DNA from: Acidovorax sp. A79
GTDB taxonomy: Bacteria > Pseudomonadota > Gammaproteobacteria > Burkholderiales > Burkholderiaceae_C
Direction of reading: 5' to 3'
Length of the DNA: 64,000 nt
NCBI RefSeq assembly: GCF_041154505.1
Contig: NZ_AP028672.1
Location: 1,377,001 to 1,441,000, forward strand
Shown here: positions 16,087 to 23,368 of the stretch, in pieces
Numbering within the stretch: position 1 is the first letter of the stretch
Layout: each line of letters opens with the position of its first letter
Translations under genes and position numbers: made by a program
The notes under the pieces: generated by a model
The model's input: the letters and a program-made list of their open reading frames with translations, nothing else
Databases searched by the model: none
What the model was told of the DNA's origin: nothing

Positions 16087-16881
16087 ATGCAAAAAAACGG
16101 CCCCATCGCCCTCGCGTTCAACGCGCTCGTCATCACCTTCATGCTGGCCCCGCTGCTGGTGGTGTGCATCGTCGCCTTCACGCCGCACAACACGCTCACG
16201 CTGCCCACCACCGAGTTCTCGCTGCGCTGGTTCAAGGCGGTGTTCGACCACCCGGACTTCATGCAGTCGTTCTGGAACAGCCTGTGGCTGGCCCTGGCGT
16301 CGGCCACGCTGGCGACAGTGCTGGCAGTGCCCGCGGGCATTGCGATCACGCGCTACGACTTTCCCGGGCGCGGCTTTCTCAATGGGCTGTTTTTGTCGCC
16401 ATTGATCATTCCGCACCTGGTGCTGGGCGTGGCCCTGCTGCGCCTGTTCGCGCTGATCGGCGGCACGGGCAGCTTTGGCTGGCTGGTGGTGGCGCACGCG
16501 CTCATCGTCACGCCGTACACGCTGCGCCTGGTGGTGGCGGCGCTGGTGGGGTTCGACCGCAGCGCGGAGCATGCAGCCCTGTCGCTGGGCGCCAGCCAGG
16601 CCACGGTGTTCACGCGCATCACGCTGCCCATGATTTTGCCGGGCGTGACGGGCGGGTGGATGCTGGCCTTCATCAACAGCTTTGACGAAGTGACCATGTC
16701 GATCTTCGTCACCTCGCCCAGCACGGTGACGCTGCCGGTGCGCATGTACATGTACGCCACCGAATCCATCGACCCGCTGATGGCGGCCGTGTCGGCGCTG
16801 ATGGTGGCCGTGACGGCGTGCGCCATGGTGCTGCTGGACCGTGTCTATGGACTGGACCGCGTCCTCGTGGGCCGGAAGTAG
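16087..16881 (+). CDS. ABC transporter permease (PotC-like)
   Basis: 264 residues, six predicted helices, with the EAA motif HAALSLGASQATVFTRITLP and GVTGGWMLAFINSFDEVTMS, the pattern of PotC-type permeases. It is the second half of the heterodimeric channel. The stop TAG is followed immediately by the ATG of the [2Fe-2S] protein gene at 16882 without any gap, consistent with one transcript. Confidence 0.92.
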   Translation: MQKNGPIALAFNALVITFMLAPLLVVCIVAFTPHNTLTLPTTEFSLRWFKAVFDHPDFMQSFWNSLWLALASATLATVLAVPAGIAITRYDFPGRGFLNGLFLSPLIIPHLVLGVALLRLFALIGGTGSFGWLVVAHALIVTPYTLRLVVAALVGFDRSAEHAALSLGASQATVFTRITLPMILPGVTGGWMLAFINSFDEVTMSIFVTSPSTVTLPVRMYMYATESIDPLMAAVSALMVAVTACAMVLLDRVYGLDRVLVGRK

Positions 16882-17223
16882 ATGAGCACCGAAAACATGA
16901 GTTCCAGCCCTGCCTTGCTGCACCGCGTGGCCGAGAAGAGCCGTGCGCCCGTGCACTTCACCATCAACGGCCAATCCGCCACCGCTCTTCAGGGCGATAC
17001 GGTGCTGACGGCCATCCTCACGCAGCATGCGCAACTGCGCCGCAACGAGTTCAGCCACGAGCCGCGCGCAGGCTTCTGTTTGATGGGTGCCTGCCAGGAC
17101 TGCTGGGTGCTGACCGACAGCGGCGAGCGCCTGCGCGCCTGCAGCACCTTCGTCACCCCCGGCATGGCGCTGCGCACCGAACCCGCCGACGCGGCCACCT
17201 TTGCCAGCGGGGGCCAGCCATGA
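16882..17223 (+). CDS. [2Fe-2S] ferredoxin-like subunit, HcnA/OoxA-type small subunit
   Basis: 113 residues. A ferredoxin-type iron-sulfur domain carries cysteines in FCLMGACQDC and RLRACST, that is C-x4-C-x2-C...C, the pattern of the small subunit of hydrogen-cyanide synthase (HcnA), opine oxidases and D-hydroxyproline dehydrogenase, and of the N-terminal domain of sarcosine oxidase alpha. It should relay electrons out of the flavin subunits encoded next. Its stop overlaps the next start (ATGA), so the subunits are made in stoichiometric order. Confidence 0.85.
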   Translation: MSTENMSSSPALLHRVAEKSRAPVHFTINGQSATALQGDTVLTAILTQHAQLRRNEFSHEPRAGFCLMGACQDCWVLTDSGERLRACSTFVTPGMALRTEPADAATFASGGQP

Positions 17224-18626
17224 CGACGAAGCCTGCTTTGCAACCCGTGATCGTGGGTGCAGGCCCCGCCGGCATCCGCGCCGCGCAGACGCTGGCGGCG
17301 CACGGCGTGCGCCCTGTGCTGATCGACGAAGCCGCGCGCGGCGGCGGGCAGATCTACCGCCGCCCGCCTGCCCACTTCAAGCGCACCCCCGCCACGCTGT
17401 ACGGCACCGAGGCCGCGCGTGCCACCGCATTGCACGGCACGCTGGACGGCCTGCACGCACAGATCGACTACCAGCCCGACAGCCTGGTGTGGAACGCACA
17501 GGGCGGCCTGCTGGATGTGTTGCACGGCCCCACGCAGACCACGCGCACCGTGCCCTACGGCCAGCTCATCGTGGCCAGCGGCGCCACCGACCGCGTGCTG
17601 CCCGTGCCGGGCTGGACGCTGCCGGGTGTCTACACGCTGGGCGGCGCGCAGGTGGCGCTCAAGTTCCAGGGCTGCGCCATCGGCAGCCGTGTGGTGCTGA
17701 TGGGCACGGGCCCGCTGCTGTACCTGGTGGCCTACCAGTACGCCAAGGCCGGCGCCATGGTCGCTGCGGTGCTCGACACCGCGCGCTTTGCCGACCAGCT
17801 GGCCGCCGTGCCCGCCATGCTCACGCAGCCTGCGGTGTTCGCCAAGGGCGTGTACTACGTGGGCTGGCTGCGCGCGCACGGCGTGCCCATCCACAGCGGC
17901 ATCCGCCCCGTGCGCGTGCTGGGCGACGGCCGCGTGGCGGGCGTGGTGTGGGCCGATGGTGCCGGGCGCGAACACACGCTCAGCTGCGACGCCGTGGGTT
18001 TTGGCTACGCGCTGCGCTCCGAAACACAGCTGGCCGACCTGCTGGGCTGCCGCTTTGCCTGGGCACCGATGCACCGCGCCCACCTACCCGAGCGCGATGC
18101 CGCGGGCCGCAGCAGCGTGCGAGGCGTGTACCTGGCGGGCGACGGCGCGGGCATCCTGGGCGCCGACGCGGCCGAGTGGGCCGGCGAGCTGGCCGCGCTG
18201 GCGCTGCTGCAGGACCACGGGACGGCCGTGGATGCGGCGCGCATGCAGGCGCTGCAGGGGCAGCTTCACCGCCTGATGCGGTTTCGCCAGGGGCTGGAAC
18301 GCGCCTTTCCCTTCCCCACCGACTGGGCCGCGCACGCGCCCGACGCGCTGGTGGTGTGCCGCTGCGAGAACATCACGGCCGGCGATCTGCGCGCCTGCGT
18401 GCGCGAGACCGGTGCCGATGAAATGAACCGCCTGAAGGCGCTCACCCGCGTGGGCATGGGCCGCTGCCAGGGCCGCAGCTGTGGCGTGGCAGCGGCCGAG
18501 ATCCTGGCGCAGGCCACCGGCCAGCCCGTGGAGCGGGTGGGCCGGCTGCGCGGGCAGGCGCCGATCAAACCGGTACCGATCCACCTGCAGGCACGGCAGG
18601 CCACGGACGCGGGAGCCAGCGCATGA
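17220..18626 (+). CDS. FAD/NAD(P)-binding oxidoreductase with BFD-like [2Fe-2S] domain, HcnB/OoxA-type subunit
   Basis: 468 residues. An N-terminal FAD dinucleotide fold (VIVGAGPAGIRAAQTLAAHG, about 10-30) and a second nucleotide-binding fold (RVVLMGTGPLLYL) are followed by a C-terminal BFD-like domain with CRCENIT and GRCQGRSCG, four cysteines placed to hold a [2Fe-2S] cluster. This architecture is that of HcnB, opine oxidase subunit A and related multi-subunit amine dehydrogenases. The true start is the ATG at 17220; a much longer in-frame opening upstream covers the preceding gene in another frame and is not coding. It overlaps the next gene by 4 bp. Confidence 0.9.
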   Translation: MTTKPALQPVIVGAGPAGIRAAQTLAAHGVRPVLIDEAARGGGQIYRRPPAHFKRTPATLYGTEAARATALHGTLDGLHAQIDYQPDSLVWNAQGGLLDVLHGPTQTTRTVPYGQLIVASGATDRVLPVPGWTLPGVYTLGGAQVALKFQGCAIGSRVVLMGTGPLLYLVAYQYAKAGAMVAAVLDTARFADQLAAVPAMLTQPAVFAKGVYYVGWLRAHGVPIHSGIRPVRVLGDGRVAGVVWADGAGREHTLSCDAVGFGYALRSETQLADLLGCRFAWAPMHRAHLPERDAAGRSSVRGVYLAGDGAGILGADAAEWAGELAALALLQDHGTAVDAARMQALQGQLHRLMRFRQGLERAFPFPTDWAAHAPDALVVCRCENITAGDLRACVRETGADEMNRLKALTRVGMGRCQGRSCGVAAAEILAQATGQPVERVGRLRGQAPIKPVPIHLQARQATDAGASA

Positions 18627-19804
18627 GCAGCAGCACGCCTCGAACCATCAAGACCGACGTCGCCATCGTGGGCGGCGGCATCGTGGGTGCATCGGCCGCG
18701 CTGGCCCTGCGCCGCCAGGGCGTGGACGTGGTGCTGCTGGAGCGCGACCTGTGCGGCTCGCGCTCGAGCGGCGTGAACTACGGCGGCGTGCGCCGCCAGG
18801 GGCGGCCGTTGAGCCAGTTGCCGCTCGCGCAGCGCGCGCACGAGATCTGGGCGCGGCTGCCCGCGCTCATCGGCACCGACGGCGAGTACCAGCGCACCGG
18901 GCACTTCAAGATCGCGCGCAGCGAGGCGGACATGGCCGCGCTGGAGCACTACGCCCACCTGAGCCGGGACTTCGACCTGGGCATCGAGCTGATCAGCGGC
19001 GAGCGCCTGCGGGCGCAGTGCCCCTGGCTGGGCGGCAAGGCGGTGGGCGGCTCGCTGTGCGTGGACGATGGGCAGGCCAACCCGCGCCTGGTGTCGCCCG
19101 CGTTCGCGCTGGCAGCCCAACGCGCCGGCGCGCAGATCTTCGAGCGCTCGCCGCTCACACGCATCGAACACGACGGCCGGCAGTTGTTCACGCTGCACTC
19201 GGGCACGGCACTGGAGGTCAGTGCCCCGGTGGTGCTCAACTGCGCGGGTGCCTGGGCCGGTGCGATGGCGGAGCAGTTTGGCGAACCGGTGCCGCTGCGC
19301 TCCGGCCACCCCGCGATGATGGTCACCGAGCCCCTGCCCTATTTCATGCAATGGAGCCTGGGCGTGGAAGGCGGCGGCATCTACTGCCGCCAGGTGGCGC
19401 GCGGCAACCTGGTGCTGGGCGGCGGGTCGGGCTTCTGGCTCGACGGCGACCGCGCGCGCTCGGAGCGCAGCGCCATCGCGTCGCTCACCGTGCAGGCGGT
19501 CGAGCTGCTGCCCGCGCTGAAACACGCGCACTTCATCCGCACCTGGAGCGGCACCGAGGGCTACCTGCCCGACCGCCAGCCCGTGCTGTGCAAGAGCCGC
19601 ACCACGCCCGGCCTGATCCACGGCTTCGGCTTTGCGGGCGCGGGCTTTCAGATCGGCCCCGCCGTGGGCGAAGTGCTGGCCGAACTGGCGCGCGACGGGC
19701 ACACCAGCACGCCGATCGACGCGTTTTCCCTGGCTCGCTTTGACACGCCGCCAGCGCCCGCCGCGGGCGCCACGCCCACAACAACCACAGCGCAGGCCCA
19801 CTGA
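18623..19804 (+). CDS. FAD-dependent amine/imino-acid dehydrogenase subunit, HcnC/DAO type
   Basis: 393 residues of DAO fold: GGGIVGASAALALRRQG (about 15-31) binds FAD, VNYGGVRRQGR and GTEGYLPDRQP line the substrate side, and FGFAGAGFQIGPAVGE is the C-terminal FAD loop. It is the likely catalytic subunit, oxidising the C-N bond of an amino or imino acid substrate, with the HcnA- and HcnB-like subunits as electron carriers. HcnABC itself oxidises glycine to HCN, but homologous trimers act on opines and D-hydroxyproline, so the actual substrate is open. Followed after 46 bp by the binding-protein gene. Confidence 0.88.
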   Translation: MSSSTPRTIKTDVAIVGGGIVGASAALALRRQGVDVVLLERDLCGSRSSGVNYGGVRRQGRPLSQLPLAQRAHEIWARLPALIGTDGEYQRTGHFKIARSEADMAALEHYAHLSRDFDLGIELISGERLRAQCPWLGGKAVGGSLCVDDGQANPRLVSPAFALAAQRAGAQIFERSPLTRIEHDGRQLFTLHSGTALEVSAPVVLNCAGAWAGAMAEQFGEPVPLRSGHPAMMVTEPLPYFMQWSLGVEGGGIYCRQVARGNLVLGGGSGFWLDGDRARSERSAIASLTVQAVELLPALKHAHFIRTWSGTEGYLPDRQPVLCKSRTTPGLIHGFGFAGAGFQIGPAVGEVLAELARDGHTSTPIDAFSLARFDTPPAPAAGATPTTTTAQAH

Positions 19805-19850
19805 GCCCGCCGACCTCTCCCCACCCCCTCCCACCCGAAAGGCAATCACC

Positions 19851-20924
19851 ATGAACTTCGCTTTCCGCCCGAACGTTTCCCTGCGCCGCGGCCTGCTGGC
19901 TGCGGCCGCTGCCACGGCCCTGGCCGCCAGCGGCGCAGCCGTGGCACAGACCCCCAAGACGCTGTACATCGGCATGAACGGCGGCACCATGGAGAAGGCG
20001 TACACCCAGTACGTGTTCCCGGCGTTCGAGAAGCTGCACGGCGTGAAGGTCGTGGTGGTGCCGGGCACGTCCTCGGACATATTGGCCAAGGCCCAGGCCA
20101 ACAAGGACAAGCCGCAGATGCACGTGATGTTCCTAGATGACGGCATCATGGTGCGCGCCATGGGCATGGGCCTGTGCGAGAAGCAGCGCCCCAACCCGCA
20201 CCTGAACGACATCTACCCGGCCGCCCGCTTCAAGGACGACCTGGCCAGCGGCGTGAGCCTGGGCATGACCGGCATCGCCTACAACACCAAGATGTTCACC
20301 GAAAAGGGCTGGGCTGCGCCCACCTCGTGGATGGACTTTGCGGACCCCAAGTACAAGGGCAAGGTGGTGTTCCAGTCCATGCCGTCGTCGTCGTTCGGGC
20401 TGCACGGCTTCCTGATGTTCAACCGCATCCAGGGCGGCAACGACAAGAACGTGGAACCGGGCTTCAACAACTGGGCCAAGACCATCGGCCCCAATGTGCT
20501 CGAATACATCCCGAGCTCGGCCAAGATCTCCGAGATGGTGCAGACCGGCGAGGCCGCGCTGTTCCCGCTCACGCCCACGGCCGTGGCCGCGCTCAAGTCC
20601 AAGGGCATTCCCGTGGAATACGCACAGCCCAAGGAGGGCTCGGTGGTGCTGATGACCGGCCAGTGCGTGATCGCCAGGAACAGCGAGCCCGAGCTGGCGC
20701 AGAAGCTGGCCGAGTTCCTGCTGAGCCCGCTGGCGCAGGCCAACGTGCTGCAGTTCGGCGCGCAGATCCCCACCAACCCCAAGGCCCCGGCCGTGGGCGA
20801 AGGCGCGGCGCAAGTGGCGCAGATCAGCCAGTGGATGAAGAACGCCGTGACGCTGGACTGGGACAGCGTGAACGCCAACCGCCCGGCCTGGAACACGCGC
20901 TGGAACAAGACCATCGAGCGCTGA
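19851..20924 (+). CDS. Periplasmic substrate-binding protein of a Pot-type ABC importer
   Basis: 357 residues. The signal peptide (1-about 32, twin Arg in LRRGLLAAAA then a hydrophobic run, cleavage near AVAQ) is followed by a PotD/extracellular solute-binding family 1 domain with TLYIGMNGGT, FLDDGIMVRAMGMGL and GMTGIAYNTKMF. It delivers substrate to the permeases encoded at 15095 and 16087. Placement after the oxidase genes rather than at the head of the operon ties transport and oxidation to one substrate. Spermidine/putrescine is the name the family carries, but amino-acid derivatives and opines are equally possible ligands. Confidence 0.9.
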   Translation: MNFAFRPNVSLRRGLLAAAAATALAASGAAVAQTPKTLYIGMNGGTMEKAYTQYVFPAFEKLHGVKVVVVPGTSSDILAKAQANKDKPQMHVMFLDDGIMVRAMGMGLCEKQRPNPHLNDIYPAARFKDDLASGVSLGMTGIAYNTKMFTEKGWAAPTSWMDFADPKYKGKVVFQSMPSSSFGLHGFLMFNRIQGGNDKNVEPGFNNWAKTIGPNVLEYIPSSAKISEMVQTGEAALFPLTPTAVAALKSKGIPVEYAQPKEGSVVLMTGQCVIARNSEPELAQKLAEFLLSPLAQANVLQFGAQIPTNPKAPAVGEGAAQVAQISQWMKNAVTLDWDSVNANRPAWNTRWNKTIER

Positions 20925-20945
20925 ACCTTCGCGGCCCCCCACACC

Positions 20946-20981
20946 GGCGGGCCGTTTGTGACAAATGTCACCGGCCCCGCC
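20946..20981. promoter_or_regulatory. Large inverted repeat with CRP-like core upstream of cytochrome c gene
   Basis: GTGACA-AA-TGTCAC (20958-20971) is a perfect palindrome whose core reads TGTGA-N6-TCAC, one base from the CRP/Vfr-type consensus. It is nested inside GC-rich arms (GGCGGGCCG at 20946-20954 and CGGCCCCGCC at 20972-20981), so the RNA could form a long hairpin. There is no following T-run, so a classic terminator is less likely than a regulatory site or an operon-end hairpin. Confidence 0.45.
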
Positions 20982-21077
20982 ACGCCTTGCGGCGGCGGGT
21001 GGCACAAACCGCTTCTTCGAATTCAGAATCCGGCGCCTGGACACGCCAATCATTCATTCGAAGAAGAGGGACCCCCC

Positions 21078-22052
21078 ATGAAACGCTGGATCAAATGGAC
21101 CGCCGGCGGCGCGCTGCTGCTGAGCGCCATCGTTGCCGCCACGGCGGCCAGCGGCCTGTATCTGGCCGAGCAAAAGCGCAACCGCTACATCGACATCAAG
21201 CCCCGGCCCGTGGCCTACACCACCGATGCGCAGACCATCGAGCGCGGGCGCTACCTGTATGCATCGCGCGGCTGCACCGACTGCCACGGCGCGCAGGGCA
21301 CGGGCCGCGAATTCGTCAACGACGGCAAGGGCACGCGCATCATCGGGCCCAACATCACGCCCGCCGGCGTGGTGGCGCGCTACCAGCCCGAGGACTGGAA
21401 CAGCGTGATCCGCCATGGCGTGAAGCCCAACGGCCGCCCCGTGCTGGTGATGCCCAGCGAGGACTACAACCGCTTCACCAACGACGACCTGAATGCCCTG
21501 GTGTCGTATGTGCGCCAGCTCAAGCCCCAGGAGGGCACGCAGGCGGTGGTGGAGCTGCCCCGCCCCGCCTGGGTGCTGTACGGCCTGGGCGCCATCCCCG
21601 ACGCGGCGGCGCGCATCGACCACCAGCTCGCTCCGTCACGCCCCGTGCCAGCCGGCGTGACACTGGCCAACGGCCAGTACGTGGCCAACATGTGCATCGG
21701 CTGCCACGGCGCCACGCTGGAGGGCGGCAAGATTCCGGGCGGACCGCCCGACTGGCCCGCTGCCGCCGACATCCGCCCCGGCGCCGACAGCGCCCTGGCG
21801 CGCTACCCCACGGCGGCGAGCTTCGTCGCCATGCTGCGCACCGGCAAACGGCCGGACGGCACGCCCATCCAGGTCATGCCGTTCGAGTCGCTGGGCCAGC
21901 TCAGCGATGTGGATGCACAGGCGCTCTACCTGTACCTCAATGCCCCCGCCGGGAGCGTGAAGGTGGACAACGTGGGCGCGCCGGCCGCGGGCAACAAGAG
22001 CAGCGCCAACACCATTCCCTCGGGACCGGGCGGCCTGAAGCTGCCGGGCTGA
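21078..22052 (+). CDS. Membrane-anchored dihaem cytochrome c
   Basis: 324 residues. An uncleaved N-terminal helix (about 8-30) anchors two class I cytochrome c domains, with haem sites CTDCH (66-70) and CIGCH (206-210); methionines in VLVMPSEDY and QVMPFESL are candidate axial ligands. It would shuttle electrons from a periplasmic-side or membrane dehydrogenase to the terminal oxidases. The ATG at 21078 is preceded by GAAGAAGAGGG, a strong purine-rich ribosome site, and is preferred over the upstream open frame. It lies 153 bp after the flavoenzyme/transporter operon on the same strand, so it may be the acceptor for that dehydrogenase (inference). Confidence 0.88.
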   Translation: MKRWIKWTAGGALLLSAIVAATAASGLYLAEQKRNRYIDIKPRPVAYTTDAQTIERGRYLYASRGCTDCHGAQGTGREFVNDGKGTRIIGPNITPAGVVARYQPEDWNSVIRHGVKPNGRPVLVMPSEDYNRFTNDDLNALVSYVRQLKPQEGTQAVVELPRPAWVLYGLGAIPDAAARIDHQLAPSRPVPAGVTLANGQYVANMCIGCHGATLEGGKIPGGPPDWPAAADIRPGADSALARYPTAASFVAMLRTGKRPDGTPIQVMPFESLGQLSDVDAQALYLYLNAPAGSVKVDNVGAPAAGNKSSANTIPSGPGGLKLPG

Positions 22053-22118
22053 GGAAGCGAAGGGCCGGCACGGCCCACGGGGCGCCGGCCTGCCCGCTGG
22101 CCCGCCATCCGGTGGACC

Positions 22119-22137
22119 ACCCGCCGTGGTGGCGGGT
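22119..22137. terminator. Candidate shared hairpin between convergent genes
   Basis: ACCCGCC-N5-GGCGGGT forms a 7-bp GC stem between the cytochrome c gene and the convergent cupredoxin gene, touching the latter's stop codon. There is no T-run, so this is only a possible bidirectional end signal. Confidence 0.35.
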
Positions 22138-22880
22138 CAGCTGCCGGGGTGCAGGTGGGCGCCGCCCGCGGGCGCCTGGCTGTACGAACCCATGGGGCCT
22201 CCCGGGGGCGCGGCGGGCGGGGCGCGGCGCACGCGCGGCACCACGCTGAGCTGCACGGTGTCGAGCACCGGGCCGGGCGCCACGTTCAGGGCCTTGCGCG
22301 GCAGGTCCACCAGCTGCTCCGCATGCCATACGCGGACCTGGGCGGCACCTTCGGGCACGGCGGGAAAGCGGGCAATGCCGTCGCCGTCGGTCTTGAGGGC
22401 CCAGGCCGAATCGGTCACGAACACATGGCCGCGCATGGAGCCGTGCAGATGGCAGCCCAGCAGCACCACGCCGGGCGTGTCGAGCTTCACGTCGGCGAAG
22501 TTGGAGGGCTTGCCATCGGTCTTGCCCGCCAGGCGCAGCTCGAAGCCGGGGTTGGTGCCGCCCGGCGCCGCGGCGGCCGCGACCGTGGCGGGGTTGCCGC
22601 GCACATGGTGGTCCCACCGGTCCTGGTTGGTGAAGCGCACGGTGGTGCCGGGGGCCACCACCGTCAAGGCGGGCACGAAGCGCATCTTCTCCTGTTCGAT
22701 GGTGGGGCTGGCCTGCAGCAGGCTCGGGGGCGTGCCGGCCGTGGCGCCGGGGTACACCACCACCACCGCATCGGGCACGGGCCGGCCCTCGCGGTCCAGC
22801 ACCTGGATTTGAACATTTCCGGCGCTAGCGCTTACCCATAAAGCGCTGATAGCTATCAAAATAATAGTATTTTTCATCAT
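22137..22880 (-). CDS. Secreted cupredoxin-like (plastocyanin-type) copper protein
   Basis: 247 residues: a signal peptide of about 20 residues ending SASA-G, a beta-sandwich with a likely copper site made from the histidines in DRWDHHVRG and from CHLHGSM (Cys, His and Met spaced as in blue copper proteins), then a Pro/Gly-rich tail with HLH. It resembles proteins annotated as methylamine utilisation/plastocyanin. Probable periplasmic electron carrier or copper binder. It is the last gene of the DUF3034-globin-cupredoxin operon, starting 4 bp after the globin stop. The signal-peptide coding sequence coincides with a copy of the dispersed repeat described separately, which is exceptional. Confidence 0.8.
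   Translation of the reverse strand: MMKNTIILIAISALWVSASAGNVQIQVLDREGRPVPDAVVVVYPGATAGTPPSLLQASPTIEQEKMRFVPALTVVAPGTTVRFTNQDRWDHHVRGNPATVAAAAAPGGTNPGFELRLAGKTDGKPSNFADVKLDTPGVVLLGCHLHGSMRGHVFVTDSAWALKTDGDGIARFPAVPEGAAQVRVWHAEQLVDLPRKALNVAPGPVLDTVQLSVVPRVRRAPPAAPPGGPMGSYSQAPAGGAHLHPGS
22822..22880 (-). repeat. Dispersed palindromic repeat, copy A (inside cupredoxin gene start)
   Basis: Read on the minus strand it shows TTGATAGCTATC, then GCGCTT-TATGGGT-AAGCGC, then TAGCGCCGGAAAT. The order and spacing match copies C and D. It begins at the start codon and provides codons about 1-20 of the cupredoxin. Confidence 0.75.
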
Positions 22881-22884
22881 GGCG

Positions 22885-23349
22885 TCAGTGGATGGTGATC
22901 ACGTCCCGGTGCATGGGTGCGAGCAGGGCCAGCAACCGGTTTTGCTGGGCGAAGGGTATGCCCTGGGCATCCATGGCGCTTTGCAGCACCTCCACGAGGG
23001 CATGGAAGTGGCCCTTGTGGATGTCCATGTCGGCATGGGCCGATTTCATGTCAGCGCCTTCATATTTGCAAGGCCCCCCGCTGAGCTGGCAGACCTGGTC
23101 GGTCAGGCTTTCCTTGAGGGCCTGGGGCTTCGCCTCCTTGAAGTGGCCGCCGATGCGCGGGTCTCTCACGACACGGTCCACGAAGTCGTCCATGAGGCGG
23201 GTGATGCCGGGCTTTTCGCCCAGCGCCTGGTACAGGCCCGCGGGCGCCGCCGGGGAGGTGGCCGGGGCAGGCTGCGACAGGGCAGCTGGAGCCCACAGGC
23301 AGGCGGCGGCCAGGGCCAGGGCAGAGAAGGTGTTGCGTTTGATCATCAT
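22885..23349 (-). CDS. Exported group 1 truncated haemoglobin-like protein
   Basis: 154 residues with a signal peptide (about 1-24, cleavage near LSQPA) and a truncated-globin domain (about 35-150): GLYQALGEKPGITRLMDDFV and the segment SAHADMDIHKGHF, which carries the proximal histidine. Export of a small globin is unusual compared with cytosolic members and suggests oxygen, NO or electron chemistry in the periplasm next to the cupredoxin encoded 4 bp downstream. Tandem ATG codons at 23349 and 23346 are both possible starts. The gene lies 19 bp after the DUF3034 gene. Confidence 0.85.
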   Translation of the reverse strand: MMIKRNTFSALALAAACLWAPAALSQPAPATSPAAPAGLYQALGEKPGITRLMDDFVDRVVRDPRIGGHFKEAKPQALKESLTDQVCQLSGGPCKYEGADMKSAHADMDIHKGHFHALVEVLQSAMDAQGIPFAQQNRLLALLAPMHRDVITIH

Positions 23350-23368
23350 GGGGGTCTCCGAAGCGGGC

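Noticed and set aside
16818..17219. In-frame upstream extension of the HcnB-like subunit
   Set aside because: This stretch is covered in another frame by the [2Fe-2S] subunit with conserved cysteines; the ATGA overlap at 17220 gives a natural start.
16882..19804. Calling the three-subunit flavoenzyme hydrogen cyanide synthase
   Set aside because: Subunit layout matches HcnABC, but opine oxidases and D-hydroxyproline dehydrogenases share it, and the adjoining importer suggests catabolism instead of cyanide production.
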